Assembly: GCF_024166365.1 (NCBI RefSeq)
Contig: NC_064842.1
Coordinates: 21,423,001-21,487,000 of the forward strand
DNA: 64,000 bases
DNA from: Elephas maximus indicus
Lineage: Eukaryota; Chordata; Mammalia; Proboscidea; Elephantidae
Direction of reading: 5' to 3'
Shown here: in pieces, positions 43,591-54,592 of the stretch
How positions within the stretch are numbered: the first letter of the stretch is position 1
Layout of the letters: every line of letters begins with the position of its first letter
Notes under the pieces: model-generated
The model's database searches: none
Told to the model about the DNA's origin: nothing
Seen by the model: the letters and a program-made list of their open reading frames with translations, nothing else
Translations under genes and position numbers: made by a program

Positions 43591-43999
43591 TTGCTTTAGG
43601 AGAGGAATGGTTAGGGGTGAAAGCCGTGGCCACCAAAAACCACAGTTAGCCTCCCTATTTAGTCTCACCCTACCAAGCAACTGTTGGAGTAAAGGCTTCA
43701 TCTTTAAAGTCCCAGGGCAGTTTGCGTTGGAAGGAGGCAGCCACCCAGGTTGACTCTATCATCTCGGTGGGTTTCAAGTTGGGGGTAGAGGAGTGCATAC
43801 TCAAGGCCAGTGGGGCCCACCTGTTGCCATTAACTCCTCACCGCACGGGCTTTAAAGGACTGAAGGAGCAGCTACTTGTCTCTCCCTATTTATGTGGAGC
43901 TGAATACTCAAAATCTTGTGACGCCAAGTCAGAGATATTTTAAAGCTGCCACAATGATTAACCATTATGCAGATTTAAGACTCTTAAATGTAGCCTAAT
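43591..43999. other. Unassigned sequence
   Basis: Moderate GC content, no repeat recognised. A short open frame (43,722-43,943) has no motif that I can name. Confidence 0.4.
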
Positions 44000-44511
44000 T
44001 GTTATGGATTGAATTGTGTCCACCCCCAAAAATCTATGTCAACTTGGCTAGGCCATGAATCCCAGTATTGTGTGATTATCTGCCATTTGGTCATCTGATT
44101 TGATTTTCCTATGTGTTGTAAATCCTATCTCTATGATGTTAATGAGGCAGGATTAGAGGCAGTTATGTTAATGAGGCAGGATTCAATCTACAAGATTAGG
44201 TTGTGTCTTAAATCAATCTCTTTTGAGATATAAAAGAGAGAACCAAGCAAAGAGACAGGGAGAGTTTACACCACCAGAAAAGCAGCGCGGGGAGCAGGGG
44301 CGTCTTTTAGGGGTTCTTGTTTGGAGAAGCTCCTAGGCCACAGGAAGATTGATGACAAGGACCTTCCCCCAGGGCTGACAGAGAGAAGGCCTTCCCCTGG
44401 AGCTGGTGCCTTGAATTCAGACTTCTAGTCCCCTAGGCTGTGAGAGAATTCATGTTTGTTAAAGCCATCCACTTGTGATATTTCTGTTACAGCAGCACTC
44501 GATGACTGACC
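44000..44511 (+). mobile_element. MaLR/ERVL-type solo LTR
   Basis: Same family as 26,564-27,049, from TGTTATGGATTGAATTGTGTCC to 'CAGCAGCACTCGATGACTGAC'. It includes an internal direct repeat GTTAATGAGGCAGGATT (about 44,138 and 44,167). No retroviral coding sequence is attached. Confidence 0.82.
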
Positions 44512-44823
44512 AATTTCCCAAGTCTGATCATTTCCATCCATGGATTTGTTTATTAACCAATGAACTTTGAAGAAACTACTTTATTTGTCCTGATGATAAG
44601 TGGAACTTTTTTTTTTTCATGTTAAACCATGTGGATGTATTATGAAATGGAATGAAAAATCCTATGAATTTTTAATATAAAACACCTAACTTGCAGGAAG
44701 CCAATTTAAGCTAAACATATAGATCTATTGAGATTCTCTCCTCTCTGTCTGAAAGAATATTTTTGATACAAAGTTCTGCGAAACTTGATTTTAATGCAAT
44801 AATCTACCATTCTTTACTTGACA
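44512..44823. other. Unassigned sequence
   Basis: No supported feature. Confidence 0.4.
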
Positions 44824-44992
44824 TTGGAGCCCTGGTGGCACAGTGGTTAAGTGTTCAGCTGCTAACCAAAAGGTCAGCGCTTCGAATCCACCAGCCACTC
44901 CTTGGAAACCCTATGGGGCAGCTCTACTCTGTCCTATAGTGTTGTGATGAGTCAGAATTGACTCCACGGCTAGGGGTTTGGTTTTTTTTTTA
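44824..44992 (+). mobile_element. AfroSINE, short type
   Basis: Complete: GGAGCCCTGGTGGCACAGTG head, 'GCTTCGAATCCACCAGCC', 'CCCTATGGGGCAGCTC', tail 'GATGAGTCAGAATTGACTCCACGG', T-run. Confidence 0.93.
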
Positions 44993-46006
44993 ACTTCGGT
45001 TATTTAACACTACATGCGAGGGTGAGTGTTATGATGTTTAAGCAATATTTTAAGCTCCTCTGCACTGACTCCTGAAAGCCACATTGTATTTTTGGAATCA
45101 CATTGTGTTTTTGGTTAATTTAAGTTAATATTCCATCTCAGCAGAGTGATTTTTAAAGTTTCCACTTAAAAACTATTTTGTTGCCTTGCTTGCAGTGGCA
45201 ACTTGATGCTAGTTCTTGACTCCGTCTCTGGAACAAGACACCTTTGAAGAGTTCATTTTGATTTCCAAACGTGGGGAAATTGTGTAAATATAGTTTGCAG
45301 TGTGATTTTTTTGAAGATTTTTAATTCTTCTAGTGGTGTTTAGAAATATTAGTACAAATATTTGGCTTTATCCCATTGAAAGGTGGTGTTGTAGGAGGCA
45401 AATAGTGTAGAAATTGAAGTGGAGTTTTGACATATTCTTCCAGGAGGGGTTTAGAGGGAGGAAATTTGGTGGCAGGTATCTCTAGAGAAAACTGCTGACT
45501 AAAATAAAAAAATCATTCTTTAACCTTCTCATCTGCTACATACTGAATTTCTCCTGCAAATATCAAGTTTAATGGAACATACATTCTGGATGTAAAATAC
45601 ATTGAAGGGGGGATAACAATCACCATCTTCTGCCCAGTTAAATGCTTACTCTCATAAATGAGCTGCCTGCACAGCTGTTCAGTTTTGTAATTTCTCATGG
45701 TAGCTAGTCCTCTTTCCATCTTTGGAATACTTTAAAAAAACAATCTTGGGAAGAACATTTGGTTTTTAAATTGAGCAGATTAGTGATAATCTTATAAGCG
45801 ATCTGAATGGTAATTTTCATTTAGTGAGTGGCTTCTCTGTGAATCTTGGCAAATCCTGGGAATTCATTGCCTTTAAACTTTTTGCTCAAAAAAATCATTT
45901 TGTAAATGGAAAAAATATGTGTCATGCATGCGATTGTGAATCTGGGCTCTTGAAGCAACTGGCAGCCTTGGTAAAGACCCTGAGAGTAATGAGGGAGAGT
46001 GTATCA
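44993..46006. other. Repeat-poor kilobase
   Basis: No repeat recognised over about 1 kb. The 68-codon minus-strand frame at 45,513-45,719 is not supported by any known motif. Candidate host-derived unique sequence. Confidence 0.4.
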
Positions 46007-46560
46007 GTCAGTTTTTGCCACAGTAATGCTGCATAACAAACTACAACAAAATTTAGGGTCATACAGAAAAAAAAAAAATTATTTCTAGCTCAGGAATATG
46101 AGAGTCAGCTTGGCTGGGCTTGGCTCCAGGCCACAGGCTCAATTTAGCTCTGCTCTGATCATTTCATTTTTCTGGAACAAGTGGGCAACCTCCCAAAGCA
46201 TGTTCTCCTAATGACCATGGCAGAGTGCAAAAGGGCAAGCCTAATCATACAAGCACACCTGCTAATATCTCACTGGCCAAAGCAGACAGGTAGTCAAGCT
46301 CAAAGTACGGGAAGGGAGGGCAGGGAAATACATTCTGCCTCTAGTGGGAGGGCAGGGAAATGCATGCTGCCTCTAGTGGGAGGGCAGGGAAATGCATGCT
46401 GCCTCTAGTGGGAGGGCAGGGAAATGCATGCTGCTTCCAGTGAGAGGGCAGGGAAATGCATGCTGCCTCTAGTGGGAGGGCACGGAAATGCATTCTGCCT
46501 CTAGCGGGAGGAACTGCAAAGCTACAGAGCTAAAAGAGTACAGGAAAGGGTGAAGAGCTG
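46007..46560 (-). mobile_element. MaLR-like LTR, antisense, carrying a minisatellite
   Basis: 'GTATCAGTCAGTTTTTGCC..AATGCTGCATAACAAACTAC' is the reversed LTR 3' end, and 'CTGGCCAAAGCAGACAGG' and 'GGAACTGCAAAG' follow. The element contains the 32-bp array. Confidence 0.6.
46314..46505. repeat. Minisatellite, six 32-bp units
   Basis: Units start at 46,314, 46,346, 46,378, 46,410, 46,442 and 46,474, all exactly 32 bp. Each has GGGAGGGCAGGGAAATGCAT followed by a GCTGCCTCTAGT end. Units 2 and 3 are identical; others have one to three changes. The array is copied from a single LTR segment. Confidence 0.97.
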
Positions 46561-46886
46561 AAATCAATAGTCCAATCTACTACATGTGCCTTTTCTTGGA
46601 GGGTGTCAAATGGTAATAGAATAAATTTAAAAACTTGTTTCCATGGAGTTACACTATGTGAACATTCTTCTTCCCTTATATGCACAGAGATAAAATCTAT
46701 TTGCTACAGCGTGATGGTGATTTTCAGTGAATATCTTCTTTTTTTCATTTTTTAAAGCACCAGAACCCTTTTTTAAAACAATCTTATACAGAATCTCAAT
46801 GTTTGAAATGGATAATGGTGGAGCTGCCCCAGTGGGAGGGCAGAGGGAAGGGGGAGTAGAGGACAGGGTTTTTTCCAGATAAAATA
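46506..46886. other. Unassigned sequence
   Basis: No supported feature apart from the LTR end up to about 46,560. Confidence 0.4.
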
Positions 46887-47056
46887 CAGGATACCCCGTT
46901 GCCGTCGAGTCGATTCCGACTCATAGCGACTCTATAGGGCAGAGTATAACTGCCCCATAGGATTTCCAAGGAGTGGCTGGTGGATTTAAACTGCTGAGCT
47001 CTTGGTTAACACCTGAGCTCTTAACCACTGCACCACCAGGGCCCTGCAGGATACCC
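46887..47056 (-). mobile_element. AfroSINE, short type, with perfect 10-bp TSD
   Basis: SINE 46,897-47,046 between CAGGATACCC duplications (46,887-46,896 and 47,047-47,056). The tail has intact CpGs (GCCGTCGAGTCGATTCCGAC), so this is a recent copy. Confidence 0.95.
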
Positions 47057-47274
47057 ACAAGCTGGGTGGGGGCAGACTCCAGGGCAGCTAAGCACAACGA
47101 CAGTACTGCACATAAGCAGGTGGACGTCCATGAGTCTGTACATCGTTGTATTAAAATGCTGATCCTTTAGCAGCATGCCAGTCTTCCTGAATATTTGAAT
47201 GAGTGGGGAAATATTTAATCTCCCTTCATACAGATACTAGCAGTGGGCTTAAAAGTTCTAAAGAAAAATTACCT

Positions 47275-47480
47275 ACAAAACCGAAAACCAAATCCACTGC
47301 CCTCCAGTCAATTCCGACTCCTATGGGACAGAGTAGAACTGCCCCAGAGAGTTTCCAAGGCCATAAATCTTTACAGAAGCAGACTGCCACGTCTTTCTCC
47401 TGTGGAGCGGCTGGTAGGTTTGAACCCCTGTGAGTCAGCAGCTGAGTGCTTAACCAAGGTCCAACCAGGGCTTCTTGAAA
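47275..47480 (-). mobile_element. AfroSINE, long type
   Basis: 'CTCCAGTCAATTCCGACTCC', 'AGGCCATAAATCTTTACAGAAGCAG' (extended middle) and 'GTGCTTAACCAAGG' head. Confidence 0.9.
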
Positions 47481-48734
47481 GGGGAAAATTTTTACCTAGA
47501 AGTAGTTAAATGCTTTCTCTTTTGTTGTCTTCATTTTCTTTTTTTTTTAAAATATACTTGGAAGATGGGAGTCTGGAAAACTCGGATGAGTACTTGCTGT
47601 GGTTAGTTCTGGCACTAGGGGACAGAGGATGAAGGGAGAACCCTTAGCAGGGGAAGACTGAAGCCACAGGCACCGGTGTGTTCTGTGGTCTGCTGCCTAT
47701 CCCTCCTAATGATAAATAATGCATTGATTTTATTCATTTACTTCAAACACTAACTGCATTGGAAAAAAAGCTAAACTCATTTTCATGACTCAGAAATGAC
47801 AGGAAGTGCTGTATGTTTTGGAAATACAAGTAGGCACCATAAATGGAAACATCTGAATCAAGTAAGGAGACCTTAATGAGAAATTAGAAAATAAAACACA
47901 AGTCGTAGTGGTAAATGGGTAATGTGGGAACTGTCACTTTAAAAATGTATTGAAGAAAACCGAGATGTTTGCTCCTCTTAAAGAGTCTTGCCCTTTAAGC
48001 TCAGAAATTTTATTTATTTATTATTTTAGAAGCAAACAGCAATCTGGCGCTGTTATTAAAGCTGGCAGAGGTGGGTTCACTTTCTATTTTGCTGAGGACC
48101 ATAAAACAGCCAGGGCTGTTGGGATGCAATTGAGGTAACCTTGTTAGATGGCCCAAATAGCATTTTCTGGGAGAAAAGAAGTTATGAACATGCAGAGGCA
48201 AAGCCCAGTTCCCATCACATTTTGAACAGCATTGTTCTCTCCTCCCTCTCTGGCTGAACACAGAGCATACTCTAGGCCCTGGCAGCTGCCCACGGTGAAG
48301 TGCCCAGAAGCAGGATGAAATTTCATCTCACTGCTCACTTGAGACCCTATTGCATATACAGAACCACAGTGACAACATTCGGGTTGTAAACATTTGCTTC
48401 TCTTGCCACCTAAATGATACCTTTGGTTCTTCTAATTAACATAAGAAGGGTAAGGCCATGAAATCAATCAGTGCTACCTGCAGTGTAAGAAATCTGACGC
48501 ATGTATGTAATATCTAGGTGGAAGGAATGAACGAGATATCAGCGGACTTCTGTATTGATCCCCTATAGTAGCACTGCTCCTGGTATACTAGGGATGCATT
48601 TTTGTTGCTTTTAATGCAGAATCGACATGGTTTTCTATCTGATCATTCACTGGAGATGTTAATGACGAATAGGTAAGGGTTTGTCAAAGTGGGGAAAATA
48701 ACTCTATATGGCTCACCTTCTGGACAGGTATCAT
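47481..48734. other. Repeat-poor 1.2 kb
   Basis: I recognise no repeat. There are several short frames with no family motif; 'TTTATTTATTTATTATTTTAG' at 48,009-48,029 is low complexity. Possibly unique host sequence. Confidence 0.4.
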
Positions 48735-48935
48735 TGTCATTGTTAGCTGCCATCCAGGAGACCCCAATTTGTGGCATCCCCAAGCACGATAGGAGGATAC
48801 ACTGCCTGATCCTGAACCATCCCCAGGAGTGGCTGTGGATCAGACCATTGTGATCTATAGGGTTTTCACTGGCTGATTTTCAGAAGTAGATTGCCAGGCC
48901 TTTCTTCCTAATCCATATTAGTCTGGAAGATCTCC
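48735..48935 (-). mobile_element. AfroSINE, extended-middle type, diverged
   Basis: 'GCTGATTTTCAGAAGTAGATTGCCAGGCCTTTCTTC' is the diagnostic middle block; the tail and head are drifted. Confidence 0.7.
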
Positions 48936-49269
48936 TAAAATCTGTTCTTTTTCACTTAGCGTAAATTAAAATCTAAATGGCAGTATGAATCTACTGACTA
49001 CCATATTGAACAACACAAATTCTAGGACAAATTTAGACACAAAAAAATGTCCTGTTACGTAATGGTCTCTTTGTCTTCTCGCAGTCACCTTCCCTCTGTC
49101 CTCAGCCTTCTTGGGCCGACTCTAAAAGGACTTGTAGCCTGAAATTTCTCTATTCCGGAAGCCAAAACAGTAGAGTGGAAAGCTGAAGAGTAGAAAACAG
49201 AAACTGCAAATCATTGTTGCATCTTAGTCTTTTGATTCTATTTGCCCTCCCCTGCTGTTAAAAAACCTA

Positions 49270-49490
49270 GTAAACAAAAAAATAAAACCAGTCGCCGCTG
49301 AGTTGATTGTGACTCACAGCAGCCCCACGTGTCCCAGCATAGAACTGTGCTGCATATCGTCTTCAATGGCTGATTTTTCAGAAGCAGATTGCCAGGCCTT
49401 TCTTCTGAGGCACTGCTGGGTGGGTTCAAACCACCAACCTTTCATTTAGTAGTCTAGTGCTTAACTAAGGATACCACCAAGTAAATAGTG
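49270..49490 (-). mobile_element. AfroSINE, extended-middle type
   Basis: 'GTCGCCGCTGAGTTGATTG', 'GATTTTTCAGAAGCAGATTGCC', 'GTGGGTTCAAACCACCAACC', 'GTGCTTAACTAAGG'. Confidence 0.88.
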
Positions 49491-49559
49491 AGCCCAAAAG
49501 GTCTGCCCCTAATTGTTTTTGATGATACAACACATTTTCTTTTCTATTAGCGCTCAAAA

Positions 49560-50040
49560 AGGTAAAACATAAAACTCATCCATGTAAAACCCCTTGCAAA
49601 TTCTCCCAGCACCCGCAGGACTAAGTTCCTGGGATCAGCACACTGTGTCTTGCTCATACCCACCTTCTCAAGGAGCCCTGGTGGCGCAGTAGTTAAAGAA
49701 CTCGGTTGCTAACCAAAAGGTTAATGGTTCAAGCTCACCAGCCACTCTCTGGGAGAAAGGTGTTTCTGTAAAGATTTATAGCCTTGGAAGCCCTATGGGG
49801 CAGTTCTACACTGTCCTATAAATGTCACTATGAGTCAGTACCGACTTGATGGCAATGGGTTTGGTTTTGTCTGTTTTCTTGTCCATCTTCTCAAGCATCA
49901 CCAGCTGTGTGGCCTCTCAGTGTGCAAACACCTTGTGACCTCAGGTTGGGACACTTTTTCCTGCTTCTCCCCACCTGTCTCCTCTTTGGTTATCCAACTC
50001 CTGTTATCCCAAAGTGTAGAAGCCACACTTGCTGCCTACT
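49560..50040 (+). mobile_element. LINE2 3' end, split by an AfroSINE
   Basis: L2 3'-terminal ORF2/UTR style ('GACTAAGTTCCTGGGATC', then after the SINE 'CTGCTTCTCCCCACCTGTCTCC'). A CATCTTCTCAAG-like duplication lies on both sides of the SINE (49,664-49,675 and 49,886-49,897 region). Confidence 0.6.
49673..49882 (+). mobile_element. AfroSINE, long type, inside LINE2
   Basis: Head GGAGCCCTGGTGGCGCAGTAGTTA, middle 'GGTGTTTCTGTAAAGATTTATAGCC', tail 'CTATGAGTCAGTACCGACTTGATGG'. Confidence 0.92.
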
Positions 50041-50254
50041 TTTGGAGCCCCCAGGAAGCAGTGTACACAGTGGTTCAGAGCACAGTCTCGTAGTTAGATG
50101 CTGGAAGCATTGTAATGTCATCTGCCCTCAGGCTGGGCCGGCTGCTTCTCCCTTGTGCCTCAGTCCCGTCCTGGCTGTGACGTGTAATGACAACTCCCAG
50201 ACTGCATTATGATTGTCTATTTCCTTTTGTGTCTCCTGCACTCATTCAAGGTTT

Positions 50255-50470
50255 TCAAATTGCAGGCCACAAAATCAGCTTAGTGGGTTGTGATTGGCAA
50301 CAAGAAATGGAAGAAAATAGAACGGAAAGTAAAAAAATTCATTTTATGGCTCCTTAATAAAAAAAAAAAATTTTTTTAATAAGTATCGTTTTGTGAAATT
50401 GTCATTGTTTTATTTTCACACACATTCATAAACATGTAAGTTTATTTGTGTGTGTGTGAGCATTGAGTCA
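50255..50470. mobile_element. Possible hAT DNA transposon fragment
   Basis: 'GCAGGCCACAAAATCAGCTTAGTGGGTTGTGATTGGCA' resembles old mammalian hAT elements (Arthur/Zaphod-like). An A/T-run and a short TG run near 50,450 follow. Weak call. Confidence 0.35.
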
Positions 50471-52344
50471 TGATGTAAAAGGTTTTTCTTGCTGTGAATT
50501 AAGGTTGGAAAAGGTTTTAGCAAATGCTACACTGAACCTCCTGGAAGCCATGGACAGAACCTTCTCCATGGCTGTATCTCTAGTTCCAGTACAGAGCCTG
50601 GCCTACTGGACTCAATATGCTGAAGGACTGGAGGTAGGCAGGGAGGCAGGCAGGATGCAGGCCAGGGGAAGGCAGGCCAGCTGCCAGCCGGGGTCAGAAC
50701 AGGAGCTTGACCATGGAGCCGAGCCCAGGAAAAGATGATTACAAGGCCAAGGGTGGAGACTCTACAGTGGTGTTCACGATGAGGGTCAGTGGATACCTCT
50801 GGTGGGCTGAGCAGTGTTCACAGTGAGCCAGAGATTAAAGCCAAAGTTGGAGTCAGGCCAGGTTTGGGGCTCAGAGATTCGAATTAGGCAGAGACCTTGA
50901 CAAAGGCCAAACCCAGGCTTTGTGCTTCAGGGTCAGTCCTAGCTTGTTTCTTCTGTCTGTACCGTGTCTGAGAAATCACCGACCTCTCTCCTTCCTTCTT
51001 TCCCATCACTTTCCTCAAGTGCTCTTCTTTGCAGACTCACTGTCCGCGATCACCTAGTGCCAGCCCTAGACAACTCAGCCCAGTGGGGGGGAGGGGTCCT
51101 AAGATATTTCCTAAATCTCATTCTTTGCCCATCAGAGATGGGGAACACCATTTCCCGAATCCCAGTTTTGTCTTTTCTCAGGTTCTCCACATCCTGCTTC
51201 CAGCCCTAGTGTGCTGGCCCTGTGCCAAACCTGCCCTCCTCATCCCACCTGTCTGCTGAGGGAGGCCTTTCACTATAATCTCAAGGAGGTGAGAGTTCAG
51301 CCTGGGAGCCTGGGGACGTCATTAGCTGAGGTGGCCAAGCACCGTTCTACAAATGCACCGATGGGCATGGCTGTTGATTCTAGGAGAGAGGCTTTCTAGA
51401 GCAAACCTATTAATACCCAATTGATAACATCTCCACATAATAAAGCATTTATTGAGGAGGGATCCCAGGGGTGGGCCAGCTGGCTGCCTGATACTGGTGC
51501 AGATGCTAGCAGGTGTGGCTCCCCTGGGATGATGGCTGAGCTGACTTTGCTGTGGGGTTGGCAGGCAAGCTCCAGCTTCTCTGGGAATCCTGGTGGTTTT
51601 GGCAGTTAATACAGAAAAAAAGAAGAAAAGGGGGGGAAGGGAATGAGGTTCAAGCTGAAGTTCCTGAAATCTTTTCAAGAAATTGTAAGACCTTTCTAGC
51701 TGCCACTGTGCAGGGAGCTGTGCTATGAATGAACCAAAATGACAGGCAGCCCTCACTTTAGGAGCACTGACACTTGGGAAAGTTTGCTGTCTGTTTGGAT
51801 GTGGGTTTGTCAGGCGACTTATGCCTTCTCCAAGGAATCAGTGGGGACCACTGTTTCCTGAGCTCATGCTAGGTGCCAGAGACTGTACTTGGCAAGCAAC
51901 ATAACTTGACTCACTTTATTCCCTTCTTCCTTCTCAGATTTACTCTCAGATCCCTGCCTGTCCCCTGGCTGGAATGGGCGCTTTACCCCTTAGATGAAAG
52001 TGAAGGTATAATCTACAAGAGTGGCAGTTAACTTGCTTAAAGGACTTTTCTCTTCTAACTACTGGTAACGGTGGTCCTTAAACTTTTTCAAAGGGTAGAA
52101 CACTTTTTTTTTCAAATGAAATCTGACCTAGAATTGTAAACGAATTAAACAGCAATATACTTTTTAACAAACTAGCTACTCCGGTTGAAGGAGCTGGTGA
52201 TTGGGGCCTGGATTCCCAACCCCATGGTCTCCAGGCACATGCCCACTCAGCTCCTGAGGGCTTTGGGGCTGCTACTTGGAGCATAAAACCAATGAAGGGC
52301 AGCTGTCCTTACCAAGAGCATTCTAAGTGTACAGAATGTCGCTA
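50471..52344. other. Mostly unassigned, relatively GC-rich sequence
   Basis: No gene model holds: the frames at 50,463-50,738 and 50,964-51,259 have no domains and no splice context that I could support. A short GGCAGG repeat patch lies at 50,636-50,680. 'AGCTCATGCTAGGTGCCAGAGACTG' (51,861-51,885) looks like an old L2/MIR-type piece. Confidence 0.4.
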
Positions 52345-52535
52345 ATGTTTTATATACGACGTTCCTTTGCCGCTCATAACACTGTGAGATTTATGATGAT
52401 GATCATCATCATCATTGTCCCATTCTTCAGAAGAAGAAACTGAGGCCTAAAAAGTTTAAACATCTTTTTCAAGATAGAGACTGAACATCAATCTAAATAG
52501 CCTGACTCTGGAGCTAACATTTTTAACCACTGTTC
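52345..52535 (-). mobile_element. MIR SINE, antisense
   Basis: 'CATTGTCCCATTCTTCAGAAGAAGAAACTGAGGCC' and 'CTGACTCTGGAGC' blocks; a small GATGAT/CATCAT palindromic patch at 52,395-52,416. Confidence 0.75.
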
Positions 52536-52539
52536 ATTC

Positions 52540-52860
52540 ATTTGTTCATTCATTCATTCAACGAATATTTATTGAGCAACTTTTAGAGGTCAGGCACACT
52601 CTAAGAAAACAAAACAGATAAAAATTCCTGCCCTTGTGAAGTTTACAGTTTAGTTAGGGGCCGTGAGTGGGTAGGTTACAAGTACTAAACAAAATAAGTA
52701 AGTCAAAAATCGTAGGTTAGATGGTGACAAGAGCTTTGAAGGACAGGAAAATAGGAAAGAAGGATAGAGAGTGCTGTGGGATTTAAAAATGATATGTGGG
52801 TTCACCAGAGGATGCTTGTTGAGAAGATGAGTGCTGTGATATTTTAGTTAAATTTGGGGT
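52540..52860 (-). mobile_element. LINE2-type old repeat, antisense
   Basis: 'AATATTTATTGAGCAACTTTTAGAGGTCAGGCAC', 'CCTGCCCTTGTGAAGTTTACAGTTTAG' and 'TTAGATGGTGACAAGAGC' follow the familiar order of this old mammalian interspersed repeat. A short (TTCA)n run precedes it (52,535-52,560). Confidence 0.55.
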
Positions 52861-52865
52861 AGAAA

Positions 52866-53027
52866 AAAGCAGCCCATTGACACTGAGTTGATTCCGACTT
52901 ATTGTGACCCTATAGGACAGAGTAGAACTGCCCCATAGGGTTTCCAAGGAGTGTCTGGCAGATTTGAACTGCCGACCTTTTGGTTAGCAGCTGTAGCTCT
53001 TAATCACTGTGTCACCAAGGCTCCAGA
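52866..53027 (-). mobile_element. AfroSINE, short type
   Basis: 'GAGTTGATTCCGACTTATTGTG', 'GGGTTTCCAAGGAGTGTCTGG', 'TTTTGGTTAGCAGC', head 'GTCACCAAGGCTCC'. Confidence 0.92.
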
Positions 53028-53149
53028 ATAAAGAAAGATACTGTTAAATCAAAAGTTAGTTAAATGAGATAAATGGTGAAATGAACAAGATCTTGAAAAC
53101 AAGACTTTCTAATGGGTGAAAATTACAAGCAATAAATGGTGAGTTCACG

Positions 53150-53750
53150 ATTGACATGACTAAAGATGCATAAACAAAATGGATTCGCCATGTTGGCACC
53201 TTGCCCAGAGAATGGCAATTCTTCGCTCGAGGTGTAAAATGCCCATGGACACGTGTTCAGGTTGTTTTGCAGAAGCTTTGGAGGCAGGGTGTTCATTTGC
53301 CAGTGGCAGTCACTCAGGGTGGGCTCATTTTGATGGTGACTACTGGCTTTGATTAGGAAGGATCTCCTTGTTGGTTTCAGCTGAACATTGATGCGTTCTG
53401 TTCCTTCACAGTTTGCTTGGCAGCTGTTCTATTGCAAATCCAGGCGAGATCTGATAAATTTAGCACTGATTAAAAACTAAATCGTTGAGCTGCAAGATGG
53501 GTAAAGGAACAATTGCTTAGCACAAGGGTTTTCTTTCCCTCCCAGGGAAATGGCTTACTACAAAAGCCTGGTGCAAAACAAACAATTGGATCCCAAACTT
53601 CTTAATTGGCGGTGAACTTAAGCAATTGTTTGTTCTCTAAAGAAAGCCCGGGTTCTTTGTGAGACTACCTCCTTGTTGTCGGTGAGTTACACGCAGAGAA
53701 ACTGCAATAATAGGCAGCAAAGTCCTCAGCAAACGGGGAGGCAATACCTG
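53150..53750. promoter_or_regulatory. Candidate conserved non-coding element with clustered SOX-like sites
   Basis: Repeat-free block with complex sequence and no protein-like frame. It contains three AACAAT-core sites: AACAATTGCTTA (53,508-53,519), AACAAACAATTG (53,577-53,588) and its exact reverse complement CAATTGTTTGTT (53,623-53,634). The third site also lies in TAAGCAATTGTT (53,619-53,630), the reverse complement of the first. SOX (HMG-box) proteins bind A/TA/TCAAA/TG-type sites, often as facing pairs. Enhancer function is inference; conservation cannot be seen here. Confidence 0.4.
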
Positions 53751-53904
53751 AGTTTGTGTCAGCCGTCAGCCTGGCTGTGAGATTACAGCTTTGCAAACAG
53801 AGTAGCAGCAATCACAGGAAGCCTCATGGAAGTGACAACTGGATTATTACATATAGAGCAAGCCTTCTGTGTGGGCAAAACAGAGTCTCCCACACAGTCA
53901 AGCT

Positions 53905-53995
53905 CAACAAGCACTTATTGAACAACTACCACGTGCCAGATCCTGGGCAGGGGGCTGGGTTTACAGTGATGAACGATAATCATAGAACAATTATA
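53905..53995 (-). mobile_element. Old L2-type fragment, antisense
   Basis: 'CAAGCACTTATTGAACAACTACCACGTGCCAGATCC' and 'GTTTACAGTGATGAACGA'. Confidence 0.55.
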
Positions 53996-54189
53996 GGGTG
54001 GCTGAGCAATGCACTTCCAAATATCAACCTCACTGAACTGACTGGATGCCATAGCATCTACCATTAGAGTTATTTCTTTGGACTGAAACAGTCCCTGCTG
54101 AAGGCCCTTGTCTAACGCAAATGTGCCAGCTGGAAAGACGTAAGATATGAACTGGCACGTGTGCTAGCAGAGTTTAACACGCCAACAGA

Positions 54190-54373
54190 AAGGGATATTC
54201 ATTAATTGAAGTAATAAATATCCATTGATATTACCTTTCAGGCACTATTTGAATAAAACAGCCGTTATATCCCTGCCCTCAAAAATTTACGTTCTCGCCA
54301 GGGGAGAGAGAGAAATAGATCAACAAATATGTCAGATAATGAAAAATAAGGCAGGGTAAAAGGATGGGGAGGG
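54190..54373 (-). mobile_element. LINE2-type repeat, antisense (left part)
   Basis: 'CAGGCACTATTTGAATAAAACAGCC..ATCCCTGCCCTCAAAAATTTACG' continues after the SINE at 54,593. Confidence 0.55.
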
Positions 54374-54592
54374 GGAGTCCCAGGGTGGTCCAAACTATTA
54401 ACACCCTTGCTGCTAACTGAAAGGTTGAAGGTTTGAGTCCACCAGAGGCACCGTGGAAGAAAGGCCTGGTGATCTACTTCTGAAAATTCAGCCACTAAAA
54501 ACCCTATGGAACACAGTTCTACTCTGACATGCATGGGGTTGCCATGAGTCAGAATCAACTCAATTGCAGCTGGTTTGGTTTTTGGTACAGGG
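54374..54592 (+). mobile_element. AfroSINE, extended-middle type
   Basis: 'GAGTCCCAGGGTGGTCCAAAC', 'GAAGGTTTGAGTCCACCAGAGG', 'TGATCTACTTCTGAAAATTCAGCC', tail 'GCCATGAGTCAGAATCAACTC'. Confidence 0.93.

Noticed and set aside
45513-45719. Possible small minus-strand protein of 68 residues
   Set aside because: No motif, no homolog that I recognise and no transcription signals; length is within chance expectation.
46314-46505. CRISPR-like regularly spaced repeats
   Set aside because: Units are directly adjacent with no spacers, inside a mammalian LTR; this is a minisatellite.
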